Shown: in pieces, positions 34,431-43,919 of the stretch
Numbering within the stretch: position 1 is the first letter of the stretch
Layout: each line of letters opens with the position of its first letter
Source: a bacterium HR37
Lineage (GTDB): Bacteria; Desulfobacterota_D; UBA1144; Nemesobacterales; CSP1-2
NCBI GenBank assembly: GCA_002898375.1
Contig: BEIN01000010.1
Span: 1 to 64,000, forward strand
Length of the DNA stretch: 64,000 bases
Direction of reading: 5' to 3'
Notes under the pieces: generated by a model
Database searches by the model: none
What the model saw: only the letters and a program-made list of their open reading frames with translations
What the model was told of the DNA's origin: nothing
Program-made: the position numbers and the translations under genes

Positions 34431-35093
34431 ATGGATAAAAAAAACGCACTTATAGTATCTCCTCACCCAGACGATATGGAAATCGGCATGGGGGGGACCG
34501 CTGCTAAGCTCTTAAAAAATGGAGTTAATGTTGTATCCCTGGTAGTTACGGATGGAAGACGAAGCACAAGCATGGGGAATATAAGCCAAGAGGAAATGGC
34601 AAAGAGAAGAGAGCAAGAAGCAAAAAGAGCAGCCCGTATTCTGGGCATAGACAACCTGATCCTTCTTGGGCTTCCTGATATAAGAACCCATGATAACAGG
34701 AAAAAGCTAAAAGAGAGGTTAGAAGAGATCCTTATTTGTCTAAATCCTTTAGAGGTATTTACAACACACCCTACAATAGATAAACACCCAACCCACAGAA
34801 CCACTTCAAGAGTCGTTTTGAAAACCCTAAGAAGGCTTAAAGGCAAGCTATCCACACACACCATATGGTTCTACGAGGTCTGGACACCCTTTGAAAAATA
34901 TAACCGGATAGAGGATATATCAAACGAAATTGCAAGAAAAAGGGCAGCTATAAGGGCCCATAAAAGCCAGATTGAATACAAAGACTATATAGAGGGGATA
35001 ATGGGGTTAAACAGATACAGGGCAACGTTTCACAATGTAAATGGGGTTGACGCCATGAAATACGCAGAGGTATTTATAGGGCTAAGTATTTAG
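34431..35093 (+). CDS. PIG-L family deacetylase
   Basis: 220 residues from the ATG preceded by AGAGGA; an earlier TTG would add 7. Zinc-site motif SPHPDDMEIGMGGT and the later HPTIDKHPTHRTT are diagnostic of LmbE/PIG-L enzymes, which de-N-acetylate GlcNAc-containing small molecules. The precise substrate (for example a low-molecular-weight thiol precursor or lipid) is unknown. It converges with the Ogg2 pair. Confidence 0.88.
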   Translation: MDKKNALIVSPHPDDMEIGMGGTAAKLLKNGVNVVSLVVTDGRRSTSMGNISQEEMAKRREQEAKRAARILGIDNLILLGLPDIRTHDNRKKLKERLEEILICLNPLEVFTTHPTIDKHPTHRTTSRVVLKTLRRLKGKLSTHTIWFYEVWTPFEKYNRIEDISNEIARKRAAIRAHKSQIEYKDYIEGIMGLNRYRATFHNVNGVDAMKYAEVFIGLSI

Positions 35094-35100
35094 GAGGCAG

Positions 35101-35742
35101 CTATCTGGGAATGTGACCCGTTTTTTCACTCCAGAGCAGCAGATCCAGTTCATCAGGGCTTATTCCCACCTCCAGTGCAAACTCCTTAAACCTCCTCTCA
35201 ACCTCAAGATACCTCTTTCTTGTACCAGGAGGTCTTGGACTCTCAATAACCCCAAACTCATAAAGAGACCTGACTATGTGCTTATCCAAAATGGCATAAC
35301 CAAAAAAACCTATGTTCCTTAGAAAGTGGCTTGCCTGAGTGTATCCTATTCCCTTTATGTTTTTATTCAGGGCAAAAAAATCTCTCCTTTCCAGAGGATC
35401 ACCAAATGAAGAAATAAGCTCTTTTAACCTGAAACCAAACTCCCTCCTAAAATACTCCCTGGTGGTAACTATGTAACCTGCCTTTTCAGGATACCTGTGG
35501 ATGGGACTTAGCCTTTTAAATATCTCATCCTCGCTTCCGTAAATAAGAATATCAGCTATAGCACTTAACGAGGTCTCTGCTACCTTTGGCCCAACAGCTG
35601 AGCTGAGTATACAGAAAACAAGCTCTTCAAATATCCTTATGTCATCTCCCCTCTCCCAGACCTCTTTAAACTCATTAAGCCTGGCCTGTATTAAGGCCTT
35701 TTTCTCCTCGTAACGGGCCTTTAGCAACTCACGATAGTCCAT
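35101..35742 (-). CDS. Ogg2-type 8-oxoguanine glycosylase paralogue lacking the catalytic lysine
   Basis: 213 residues from ATG (an in-frame TTG two codons earlier is possible). The HhH-GPD fold matches the neighbour, with the C-terminal 120 residues nearly identical in DNA and protein. In the helix-hairpin-helix the neighbour and archaeal Ogg2 enzymes read GIGYKEAS; here it is GIGYTQAS, with codon ACT at 35340-35338. The downstream aspartate (ILDKHIV) is kept, 18 residues on. That lysine forms the Schiff base, so base excision should be lost while DNA binding may remain. The N-terminal half has diverged. Confidence 0.85.
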   Translation of the reverse strand: MDYRELLKARYEEKKALIQARLNEFKEVWERGDDIRIFEELVFCILSSAVGPKVAETSLSAIADILIYGSEDEIFKRLSPIHRYPEKAGYIVTTREYFRREFGFRLKELISSFGDPLERRDFFALNKNIKGIGYTQASHFLRNIGFFGYAILDKHIVRSLYEFGVIESPRPPGTRKRYLEVERRFKEFALEVGISPDELDLLLWSEKTGHIPR

Positions 35743-35763
35743 TAACAATATTTTACACTTATC

Positions 35764-36414
35764 TTACTTAAGAATCTCACCCGTTTTTTCACTCCAGAGC
35801 AGCAGATCCAGTTCATCAGGGCTTATTCCCACCTCCAGTGCAAACTCCTTAAACCTCCTCTCAACCTCAAGATACCTCTTTCTTGTACCAGGAGGCCTTG
35901 GACTCTCAATAACCCCAAACTCATAAAGAGACCTGACTATGTGCTTATCCAAAATGGCATAACCAAAAAAACCTATATTTCTTAGAAAATGGCTTGCTTC
36001 CTTATACCCTATTCCCTTTATGTTTTTATTCAGGGCAAAAAAATCTCTCCTTTCCAGAGGATCACCAAATGAAGAAATAAGCTCCCTTAACCTAAAACCA
36101 AACTCCCTCCTAAAATACTCCCTGGTGGTAACTATGTAACCTGCTCTAGCATTGGGAAATCGGTGTACGTGTCTGAGTCTAGAGGCAAGCTCTTCTGAAC
36201 TTGCTTCCATCAATATATCCCTTATGCACTCAAGAGATCTAAGCCCCATTCTTGCACTTGCACCTGCAGTAAACACACAGAAAACAAGCTCTTCAAATAT
36301 CCTTATGTCATCTCCCCTCTCCCAAACCTCCCTAAACTCGTTTAGACGTGCCTTTATCAGGTGCTTTTTACGGACATAGCTTTGCATTAGATCCTCATAG
36401 ATCTTTTCCTTCAT
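35764..36414 (-). CDS. ogg: 8-oxoguanine DNA glycosylase/AP lyase, Ogg2 family
   Basis: 216 residues, normal for the family. Catalytic lysine (GIGYKEASHFLRN) and aspartate (AILDKHIV, 18 residues later) are both present. VFTAGASARMG is the N-terminal recognition segment. It removes 8-oxoguanine and cleaves the strand by beta elimination. The altered tandem copy lies 21 bases downstream on the same strand; long blocks of identical DNA suggest recent duplication or gene conversion. Confidence 0.88.
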   Translation of the reverse strand: MKEKIYEDLMQSYVRKKHLIKARLNEFREVWERGDDIRIFEELVFCVFTAGASARMGLRSLECIRDILMEASSEELASRLRHVHRFPNARAGYIVTTREYFRREFGFRLRELISSFGDPLERRDFFALNKNIKGIGYKEASHFLRNIGFFGYAILDKHIVRSLYEFGVIESPRPPGTRKRYLEVERRFKEFALEVGISPDELDLLLWSEKTGEILK

Positions 36415-36460
36415 GAAAAACCCCAGAGGTTAAACGGATTGTATAGCCAGATTACAGACT

Positions 36461-37897
36461 TTATTTAGGATATATGGTAAGCTCGTCACCCGCAATCAGC
36501 TTACTTGATTTAAGCCTATTCCATCTTTTGATATCTGATACGGATACATCATACCTAGAGGCAATATCCCAGAGCGTATCCCCTTTTCTAACACGGTAGC
36601 TTATGGCCTTTCGAGTCGTCCCTCCACTGGTACCAGCGGGTATCTTAAGCACCTGACCCACTCTTATAAGAGAACCCCTAAGACCGTTTGCCCTCTTTAT
36701 AGAGGAAACACTTACCCTGTAGCGTGAAGCAATCTCTGAGAGAGAATCACCGGGCTTTACCCTGTATTTTATAGTTCCCCTTGCTATTGTAAACTTGGGA
36801 AGCTTTGAGAGCTCTATGTATCTGGAGGCTACAACACCTGCATACCCTACCGGAACCTTTATCTCATAATCTCCATAAGGGGGAGTAGCTCCCCTTATCA
36901 AACTGGGATTTAAATCCCTAAGCACCCTGTAGTTTAGACCTATAACCCTTGCTATGTCTTTTAGGCTTTTTTGAGGTGGAACCTTTACCCTCTCAAAAGA
37001 TCTAGGCTCCTGATAGTCTATACCGTAAAAACCGTATTTTTCAGGGTTTTTTGCAATTATCAAAGCTGCCATTAGCTTTGGAACATAATCCCTTGTCTCC
37101 CTTGGAAGTGCATACTCAGAAATCTCCCAGAAATCAGCCACCTTGTACCTCTCTATTGCTTCAAGAACCCTCTCCTCACCTGCATTGTATCCAGCAGCAG
37201 CAAGTTCCCATGACTGAAACATGTTGTAGAGATCACTTAGATAATTTGCTGCCGCTACGGTAGACTTTTCCGGATCCATTCTCTCATCAACCCATGAATC
37301 AACCCTCAATCCGTATCTAAGAGCGGTAGACTTTATAAACTGCCAGGGACCAACAGCCCCCTTATTTGACTTTGCTCTAACATTAAAACCGCTCTCTATC
37401 ATCGCAAGATAAACCAGGTCAGCAGGTAACCCCTTTTCCTCAAGAATCCTTTTCATCATGGGAATGTATCTTCCAGAGCGTGAAAGCCAGCTGCTAAAAA
37501 AATCCCGGCCGGTGGTTTGAAAGTAGTTAATAAATCTCTGAACCTTGCTGTTTAAAACCACAGGTATATCATACTCGGTTTCAGGAACAAAATGCGGCAG
37601 ATCCTCAATAATCATCTTTCTTAGAAGGAAAAAGTCATCGTACATCTTCCAGACCTGGGAGCTGGGGTGAAGGATAAAGAAATTTGGCCTCGTCATCTCT
37701 GAAGAAAAGCTGCTGTCTTTCCTTAAGAGAACTGACTCCTGATGTGGAGAAGCCTCCTTCCTAGATTCCTCCACAGGTTTATCCAGACCCCTTATCTCTT
37801 TGCCAGGCAAACTGTGGTTGCTATAAGAGGGGTATTTAGCGCATCCACTTAGAAGCGAAACGACAAGGAGAAAAGTTAGGAGCAACTTAGAAAACAT
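36461..37897 (-). CDS. mltD: Membrane-bound lytic transglycosylase D with two LysM domains
   Basis: 478 residues. A lipoprotein signal ends in VVSLLSGC. The SLT domain has catalytic Glu in MIESGFNVRAKSN, then GAVGPWQFIKSTALRYGL and AAGYNAGE. Two LysM modules follow (YRVKPGDSLSEIASRYRVS and YRVRKGDTLWDIASRYDVS) that bind glycan strands. It cleaves peptidoglycan to anhydro products. The gene is divergent from tamA; its own promoter leaves almost no leader. Confidence 0.93.
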   Translation of the reverse strand: MFSKLLLTFLLVVSLLSGCAKYPSYSNHSLPGKEIRGLDKPVEESRKEASPHQESVLLRKDSSFSSEMTRPNFFILHPSSQVWKMYDDFFLLRKMIIEDLPHFVPETEYDIPVVLNSKVQRFINYFQTTGRDFFSSWLSRSGRYIPMMKRILEEKGLPADLVYLAMIESGFNVRAKSNKGAVGPWQFIKSTALRYGLRVDSWVDERMDPEKSTVAAANYLSDLYNMFQSWELAAAGYNAGEERVLEAIERYKVADFWEISEYALPRETRDYVPKLMAALIIAKNPEKYGFYGIDYQEPRSFERVKVPPQKSLKDIARVIGLNYRVLRDLNPSLIRGATPPYGDYEIKVPVGYAGVVASRYIELSKLPKFTIARGTIKYRVKPGDSLSEIASRYRVSVSSIKRANGLRGSLIRVGQVLKIPAGTSGGTTRKAISYRVRKGDTLWDIASRYDVSVSDIKRWNRLKSSKLIAGDELTIYPK

Positions 37898-37906
37898 CGG
37901 CTTTCT

Positions 37907-37935
37907 TATTTATCACAAATGAACTCTAAAGTCAA
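37907..37935 (-). promoter_or_regulatory. mltD promoter
   Basis: TTGACT (37935-37930), 17-base spacer, TAAATA (37912-37907). Nine bases to the ATG, so the transcript would start about 2-3 bases before it. Confidence 0.6.
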
Positions 37936-37964
37936 CCACAGCCTAGATGTGTAGCAAAAAGTTC

Positions 37965-37993
37965 TTGAATATTTGGCATAAGCTCAGCATAAT
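37965..37993 (+). promoter_or_regulatory. tamA-tamB promoter
   Basis: TTGAAT, 17-base spacer, CATAAT, 21 bases before the tamA ATG and back to back with the mltD promoter. Confidence 0.55.
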
Positions 37994-38014
37994 TAAGAAT
38001 CCCTGGTAGTTTTC

Positions 38015-39826
38015 ATGAAGCTAAGACTTTATCTTATACGTACAATTACGCTTTTTACCGTTTTAATATCTCTTACTGTATACGGCAGTACGAATCAAAG
38101 GGTTGTACGAATCTCAAAGATCAAGATAAAAGGTGCAAAGGCTGTCTCCCTAAAAGAGATAAAGGAGAATATGGCAACTGAGTTTCCCTCTATAAAACCA
38201 TGGGTAACCCAACCTGAATTTGATGAAGAGGTTCTTAAAGACGATATGGTTAGAATCGAGAGGCTTTACTCAAAATACGGCTACTACGACGCTCATGTAA
38301 CCTACAAACTAAAATACAACAAGGAGAGAGACAGAGTAGAAATAACCATAAACATAAAGGAGGGAAAGCCCGTTATACTTGAGGAACTAAATCTGGATAT
38401 AAGGGGAGAGATAGAAGACAGATTAAGAAAGGAGATCCTAGAGAGGATACCCATAAAGGTAGGAAGGCCCTTTTCTGCTGTGTCCTATCAGGCAACAAAG
38501 GGCACTATACTGGATATCCTGTCTACAAACGGTTATCCAAAAGCAACAATAGAGGGAGAGGCACTGATAAACAGAAAAAACAAATGGGCACATGCAACCC
38601 TTATTATAGATCCAGGTCCGCTTTACAGGTTCGGTGACATAACAGTAACAGGAAATAAGGAGGTGGAGGAAGAGGTAATAAGAAGAGAAATTACCTTTAA
38701 AGAAGGAGACATATACTCCACAAAGCATCTAAGTGATACACAGGGAAGGATATTTCAACTTGGTTTGTTTAGCTCTGTTGTAATAGATACAAAATTTAAC
38801 GAGAAACAACACAGAGCAGATATAAACATAAGGGTAAAAGAAAGAAAACTCGGTACCCTAAAGATAGGTGTTGGATATGGAACAGAAGACCTTCTTAGAG
38901 GGCAACTGGTATGGACACAAAGGAATCTATTTGGAGGAGGCAGAAAGCTTGAGGCATCAACAAAGCTTTCATTTATCACACAGAGATTTGAAACACAGTT
39001 TAGCCAGCCCTACATAGCAGGAAAAAGGTCTGAGTTTACGGGTAGTTTCAACCTGCAACGTGATATCCTCCCAAGCTTTTCATCCGATAGCATAACAGGT
39101 AGCGCCGGCATAAAGAAAGGCTTTTTAGATGTTTACAGCGCATTTGGTACCTTTAACGTTCAAATATCCAAACTATCTGACATCTCGAGTGCAACCGAGG
39201 AATTTATAAGGGAAAACAACTTTTTTTTAACCTTCTTTAACTTTGGACTGGAAAGAAACACAACAGACAGCATACTAAACCCGACACGTGGAACACTGCT
39301 AACCACCAACCTTGAAACATCCTTTAAAACACTTGGCTCCGATGTTAACTACCTAAAGGGCTTTGCAGAAGCCAGAGGTTACAAAAAGATATCAAAGCTG
39401 GTTCTTGCAAAGAGACTCGGGATTGGGTTTATAGAGCCATTTGGAACGACAAGAAGGTTTGATATCCCTTTATTTAAGAGGTTTTTTGCTGGAGGAAGCA
39501 CAAGCATGAGGGGTTTTCCCTTTCAAAAGCTTGGGCCCCTTGATGAGAACAACGAACCGATAGGGGGAAACTCAATTCTGCTGGGAAGTTTCGAGCTCAG
39601 GTTTCCCATTTACCGAAACTTTGGGGGAGTAGCCTTTCTTGACTACGGAAACGTTTTCCCGAAAGAGTTTGATATCAGGCTGGATGAGTTAAAGTACGCT
39701 GTAGGAACAGGGCTAAGATACAACACCCTTATAGGCCCCTTAAGGATAGATATAGGATATGCACTTAATCCAGAACCCGGTATCGGCAGATTCCAGTTTT
39801 TCCTAAGCATAGGTCAGGCATTTTAA
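38015..39826 (+). CDS. tamA: Omp85-family outer-membrane assembly protein, TamA-like
   Basis: 603 residues. Signal peptide (LFTVLISLTVYGSTN), then three POTRA-type repeats (about 30-270; VRISKIKIKGAKAVSL, RFGDITVTGNKEVEE, NIRVKERKLG), then a 16-strand barrel. Barrel motifs FFAGGSTSMRGFPFQKLGP and the closing GPLRIDIGYALNPEPG...FFLSIGQAF fit Omp85. TamA length (about 577 in E. coli), three POTRAs and the adjacent tamB gene favour TamA over BamA. Confidence 0.85.
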   Translation: MKLRLYLIRTITLFTVLISLTVYGSTNQRVVRISKIKIKGAKAVSLKEIKENMATEFPSIKPWVTQPEFDEEVLKDDMVRIERLYSKYGYYDAHVTYKLKYNKERDRVEITINIKEGKPVILEELNLDIRGEIEDRLRKEILERIPIKVGRPFSAVSYQATKGTILDILSTNGYPKATIEGEALINRKNKWAHATLIIDPGPLYRFGDITVTGNKEVEEEVIRREITFKEGDIYSTKHLSDTQGRIFQLGLFSSVVIDTKFNEKQHRADINIRVKERKLGTLKIGVGYGTEDLLRGQLVWTQRNLFGGGRKLEASTKLSFITQRFETQFSQPYIAGKRSEFTGSFNLQRDILPSFSSDSITGSAGIKKGFLDVYSAFGTFNVQISKLSDISSATEEFIRENNFFLTFFNFGLERNTTDSILNPTRGTLLTTNLETSFKTLGSDVNYLKGFAEARGYKKISKLVLAKRLGIGFIEPFGTTRRFDIPLFKRFFAGGSTSMRGFPFQKLGPLDENNEPIGGNSILLGSFELRFPIYRNFGGVAFLDYGNVFPKEFDIRLDELKYAVGTGLRYNTLIGPLRIDIGYALNPEPGIGRFQFFLSIGQAF

Positions 39827-39853
39827 CCTAAATAGGTTATACTTAAGCACGTA

Positions 39854-42800
39854 ATGAGCTTTTTTAGAGCCTTAACAAAGACCCTGGGTGTTGTTTTACT
39901 GTGTTTAATTCTTATACTGCTTTCACTCTATGTTTTTGCAAAAACCCAGTTTTTTAGAGACACCGTTAAAACCCTTATAGAAAAAACCGTATCCAGTTCA
40001 ACAAACCAAACCCTAAGAATTGAAAGTGTAGAGATTGATATCTTTCGCAAAATAACATTAAAGAACGCCTCGTTTACGATAGATGATAAACCCTTTATAC
40101 ATGCCCAAGAAGTATCCCTAAAGTACTCACTTCCCCTGCTTCTGGATAGCTCAACACTGCTTAGCAAAACACTTCTGCTAAAAGAGATCTCGATTAAAAG
40201 TGCAGAAGCAAACCTGATTCGCTATGAAGACGGCTCATGGAATCTGGAAAGAATAGGGAAAGAGAGAAAAAAAGAAAAAGATTCTCTGGAAAAGAAAGAA
40301 CCGTCCAAATGGAGTATAGTCCTTCAAAGTGTTCTGTTAAAGGATATAAGGGTAAAAATAGAAGATAAGGGTAAAAATAACGCCACAGAGATTAACATCC
40401 CGGAGATACTGGCTTCCCTTAAGATGTTTAACGTAACAAACAGGATAGAAGCAGAGATAAAAAGGGCAACTCTTGATGTAACATCTCCCACAAGAATCAA
40501 TATAACCGGGCTTTCAACAAAAACCATATATACAAAAGACGGGATAAAGATAACCAGACTGGAAAGCAAGGTAAACGACGCAAAGATTCAGGTAAATGCA
40601 GAGCTTAAAAATTTAAAGAACCCTGTTTTTGTGTTTGATATATCCTTACAAGGATACAGATTCAAACACGGCCTGCTAAATGCAGAATTACTTGGGGAGG
40701 GGAAATACGGAGACAACGGCAACCTAACAGGTTACGTAAAGGTAAGGATCCCAGAGTCCGAGATAATGGGGAAGAGGTTTGAGGGTTCACTAGAAGAAAT
40801 AAAGCTTATGGGTCACCTAATAGAACTACAAAACGGCCTTATAAAGACCGAATTCGGACAGATCCTATTTAAGGTTCAACTCGAGCCAACCAGGATACTT
40901 ACAAAGAAAGGGGTAAATACATTAAAATCAAGTTTAACAATTAAAGGCCTTGACATATCAAAGCTTCCCCATTTTGCCAGAAACCAACCCAGCACCGGAA
41001 TCATAAACGGTAAGCTTGTCTTAGCCGGAAGGTGGAAAGATACAGAAGACATACAGATTAACGCAAATATAGCCAATCTAACGCTAGAAGGCAAGAAACT
41101 TGGAAAGATAGAGGTAAGTGGGGATCTAAAGACGACAAGAGAAAAGGTAGATTTTAACCTTACCCCTGTTCTAGATAAACTCAACCTGGCCCTTATACTT
41201 AGTAACGAGACACTTACAACCCAGATTGATTCGAAGCTAAACATAAGGGGTTCTTTTCCGTTAAAGAGAGATCCGCTGGGGGGTCTTGTTGCTTATGCCG
41301 ATATAGTCTCTCTCAGACAGAGAAACCCTGAGCTGGGTAACGTAGATATTCAGGGAAAGGTAGAGATTAAGGAGTTAAATCTAGAACTAGATATAAGCTC
41401 CAAACTGGAAAACCTAAACCTGTCTGGGGTTTTAAAAAACAACCGATATAAAAGCAGCCTGAACTCCGACATGGAAATAAAAGCCTTTTTACCGCTAAAA
41501 AAGAAACCCCTTATATCCAGTACCTCGTTTTCCGTAAGGGGAAAAATACATCCATCCAGTATATCGGGGATAGAGATAAGGGAAGGAATTGTAGAGGCCA
41601 CATACAGAGAAGATATCCTTAACCTAAAAAAACTTACCCTTCTATCTGATCAATTTACCATAGAAGCACACGGAACCGGACAAAGGGAAAAGAAGATCAA
41701 CCTTACGTATGAAATGGAGATTAAAGACCCATCCCTGGTCTCAACTCTCTTTCCCCAGACAGGGGTAAAGGGCGTATTAAAATCCTCGGGAACAATACAG
41801 GGAAGCATTCTAAACCCTGAGGCTACATTTACAGCCAAGGTTTCAAACCTAAGGTACAGAAAGATTATAAGGACAGAGCTTATCGAGGTTAGTGGAAACG
41901 TGCTTTTTAACCCCGAGAAGCTAAAGCTACGTATAGAAGGAACCCTAAAAGAGATAGCTGTAAATAACATCCCACTAAAACAGGCAAGAATTAGCCTAGA
42001 AACGCGGGATAAACTCCTAGTTGGAAAACTGATTGTGCTACAGGATGAGCTAAGAAGCTATACGGTTGAGCTAGAAGCAGAAGACCTTTACGAAAAAGAA
42101 AAAAACATAGAGATAAAAAAAGCACTTTATAGGTTTGGGGACAAGGTGGTTAAAAACAGGGAACCAGTACAAATAAAGCTATATAAAGGGAAAGTAACCA
42201 TTAAAGCGCTTAATCTTTTTTACGAAAACAACTCTATAACTGGCAACGCTGAGATAGACTCTGGTGGCAGCACAGAGATAGCCCTATATTTGAATCTTGG
42301 AAACCTGATGGGTATATCAGAGGTTCTAGACCTCAAAGAGCCCATAAAGGGAAGTATAGGTGGCAACCTTGGACTTAGAGGAACTTTATCTAACCCATAT
42401 ATGGAAGCCAACATAAACCTTACAAACATGGCATTTAGGGACTTTAATGCTGACAAAGCACAGATTGAAATCTCATACTCAAAGAGGAATCTCCTTGCCA
42501 GAGCCCATGCAATAAAAAACTCCAAAGATATCCTCACCTTGGATGCAAGAGCAAACTTAAACCTTAACCTTACGAGTATAAAAGAGAGTGTAAACACAGC
42601 CGTATTTGATATAAAGTTAAGCTCACAGGGCTTTGACCTAAGTCCACTTGCAAGCTTAAGTGCTGAGCTAGAAAAAATGCAGGGAGAAGCTGTTTTCAAT
42701 CTAGAAATAGAAGGAAGCACCACAAATCCAGAGGTAAATGGCTCCATGAGAATTCAAGAAGCAATGTTAAAACCCAAATCCCTTAAGAACGAGATATATG

Positions 42801-43912
42801 TAACAGATGCCCTACTTGAATTCCAAGGACAAACAGCAACTCTAAAAACACTTAAAATACTGACAAATAAGGAAGGTTACGGCCAATTTAACGGAGAGGT
42901 TAATCTTAAAAGCTTAACCTACAGAGTAGAGGGAAAACTTAATAGATTTCTTATCAGATCAAAGAGTGTTACAGGTAGCCTGGAAGGATATATAAAACTC
43001 GAAGGAGAAAGGAAAAGGCTCTTTGTAACAGGTGATGTTAGCGTATTAAAAGCTGTGGTAAGGATACCAGAGCTACCTTCAAAGGAATTGGAAGATATAA
43101 AGTTTGTGGATGAAGAAGAGGAAGAAATAGTTATTGAGGTGGCAAAGGAAAAGAGCTACTTTAAAGAAAACGTAGGCATAAGAATAAACATCTCAATCCC
43201 TGGAAACTCATGGGTAAAAGGACAGGGTGCCAATATCGAAATAAGAGGGCAGGTTCAACTAACCAAGGAGTACGGTGAGTCAGTCATCCTAACCGGAAAC
43301 ATAGATACCGTAAGAGGAACGTACGAATTCATGGGAAAACTCTTCAGAATAGAGGAAGGGAAAATAAGTTTCAGGGGGACACCTCAGATTAACCCCTTTC
43401 TGGACTTAAAGGCAAGCTACAGGGTTTCAAACGTTATTGTTTTTGTAAACATAAGCGGAACCATGAAAAAGCCCGTCCTAAACCTCTCAAGCGACCCACA
43501 GATGCAGGAAACAGATATACTCTCGTATCTGGTTTTTGGAACCTCTTCTGACAAACTCGGCCCTGGACAGAGGACATCTCTTCAAGAAAAGGCTGCAGAG
43601 GTCTTTGCATTCATGGCCGCAGGTGAGCTTAAAGATATTATAGGAGATAAGTTCGGACTAGATATAATAAGCATAAAGGGAGGAGGAGCCGGATTCGAAA
43701 GCACCCAGATTGAAATTGGTAAATACCTGACAGAAGACCTCTATGTAGCATACGAAAGGGGCCTTACTTCAAGTTCAACCCTTCACTCTGCAACCCCTGA
43801 AATCGCAAATCAGGTAAGGGTTGAATACAGGATCTTTGACTTTTTAACCCTTGAAAGCAACCTGGGAGGTGTAGAAAGCGGAATTGATGTTTTCTTTAAC
43901 TTTAATTACTGA
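39854..43912 (+). CDS. tamB: Translocation and assembly module subunit TamB
   Basis: 1352 residues, 27 bases after tamA. One N-terminal membrane anchor (LGVVLLCLILILLSLYVFA), then about 1,000 residues of repetitive amphipathic beta strands typical of AsmA-like/TamB grooves, then the C-terminal TamB (DUF490) domain: GNIDTVRGTYEFMGKLF, ISGTMKKPVLNLSSDP and EIGKYLTEDLYVAYERGL. These proteins bridge the periplasm and are implicated in autotransporter assembly and phospholipid transport. Confidence 0.9.
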   Translation: MSFFRALTKTLGVVLLCLILILLSLYVFAKTQFFRDTVKTLIEKTVSSSTNQTLRIESVEIDIFRKITLKNASFTIDDKPFIHAQEVSLKYSLPLLLDSSTLLSKTLLLKEISIKSAEANLIRYEDGSWNLERIGKERKKEKDSLEKKEPSKWSIVLQSVLLKDIRVKIEDKGKNNATEINIPEILASLKMFNVTNRIEAEIKRATLDVTSPTRINITGLSTKTIYTKDGIKITRLESKVNDAKIQVNAELKNLKNPVFVFDISLQGYRFKHGLLNAELLGEGKYGDNGNLTGYVKVRIPESEIMGKRFEGSLEEIKLMGHLIELQNGLIKTEFGQILFKVQLEPTRILTKKGVNTLKSSLTIKGLDISKLPHFARNQPSTGIINGKLVLAGRWKDTEDIQINANIANLTLEGKKLGKIEVSGDLKTTREKVDFNLTPVLDKLNLALILSNETLTTQIDSKLNIRGSFPLKRDPLGGLVAYADIVSLRQRNPELGNVDIQGKVEIKELNLELDISSKLENLNLSGVLKNNRYKSSLNSDMEIKAFLPLKKKPLISSTSFSVRGKIHPSSISGIEIREGIVEATYREDILNLKKLTLLSDQFTIEAHGTGQREKKINLTYEMEIKDPSLVSTLFPQTGVKGVLKSSGTIQGSILNPEATFTAKVSNLRYRKIIRTELIEVSGNVLFNPEKLKLRIEGTLKEIAVNNIPLKQARISLETRDKLLVGKLIVLQDELRSYTVELEAEDLYEKEKNIEIKKALYRFGDKVVKNREPVQIKLYKGKVTIKALNLFYENNSITGNAEIDSGGSTEIALYLNLGNLMGISEVLDLKEPIKGSIGGNLGLRGTLSNPYMEANINLTNMAFRDFNADKAQIEISYSKRNLLARAHAIKNSKDILTLDARANLNLNLTSIKESVNTAVFDIKLSSQGFDLSPLASLSAELEKMQGEAVFNLEIEGSTTNPEVNGSMRIQEAMLKPKSLKNEIYVTDALLEFQGQTATLKTLKILTNKEGYGQFNGEVNLKSLTYRVEGKLNRFLIRSKSVTGSLEGYIKLEGERKRLFVTGDVSVLKAVVRIPELPSKELEDIKFVDEEEEEIVIEVAKEKSYFKENVGIRINISIPGNSWVKGQGANIEIRGQVQLTKEYGESVILTGNIDTVRGTYEFMGKLFRIEEGKISFRGTPQINPFLDLKASYRVSNVIVFVNISGTMKKPVLNLSSDPQMQETDILSYLVFGTSSDKLGPGQRTSLQEKAAEVFAFMAAGELKDIIGDKFGLDIISIKGGGAGFESTQIEIGKYLTEDLYVAYERGLTSSSTLHSATPEIANQVRVEYRIFDFLTLESNLGGVESGIDVFFNFNY

Positions 43913-43919
43913 ATAACCA

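Noticed and set aside
42220-42747. 175-codon minus-strand ORF inside tamB
   Set aside because: Shadow of the beta-repeat coding sequence; no ribosome site or domain.
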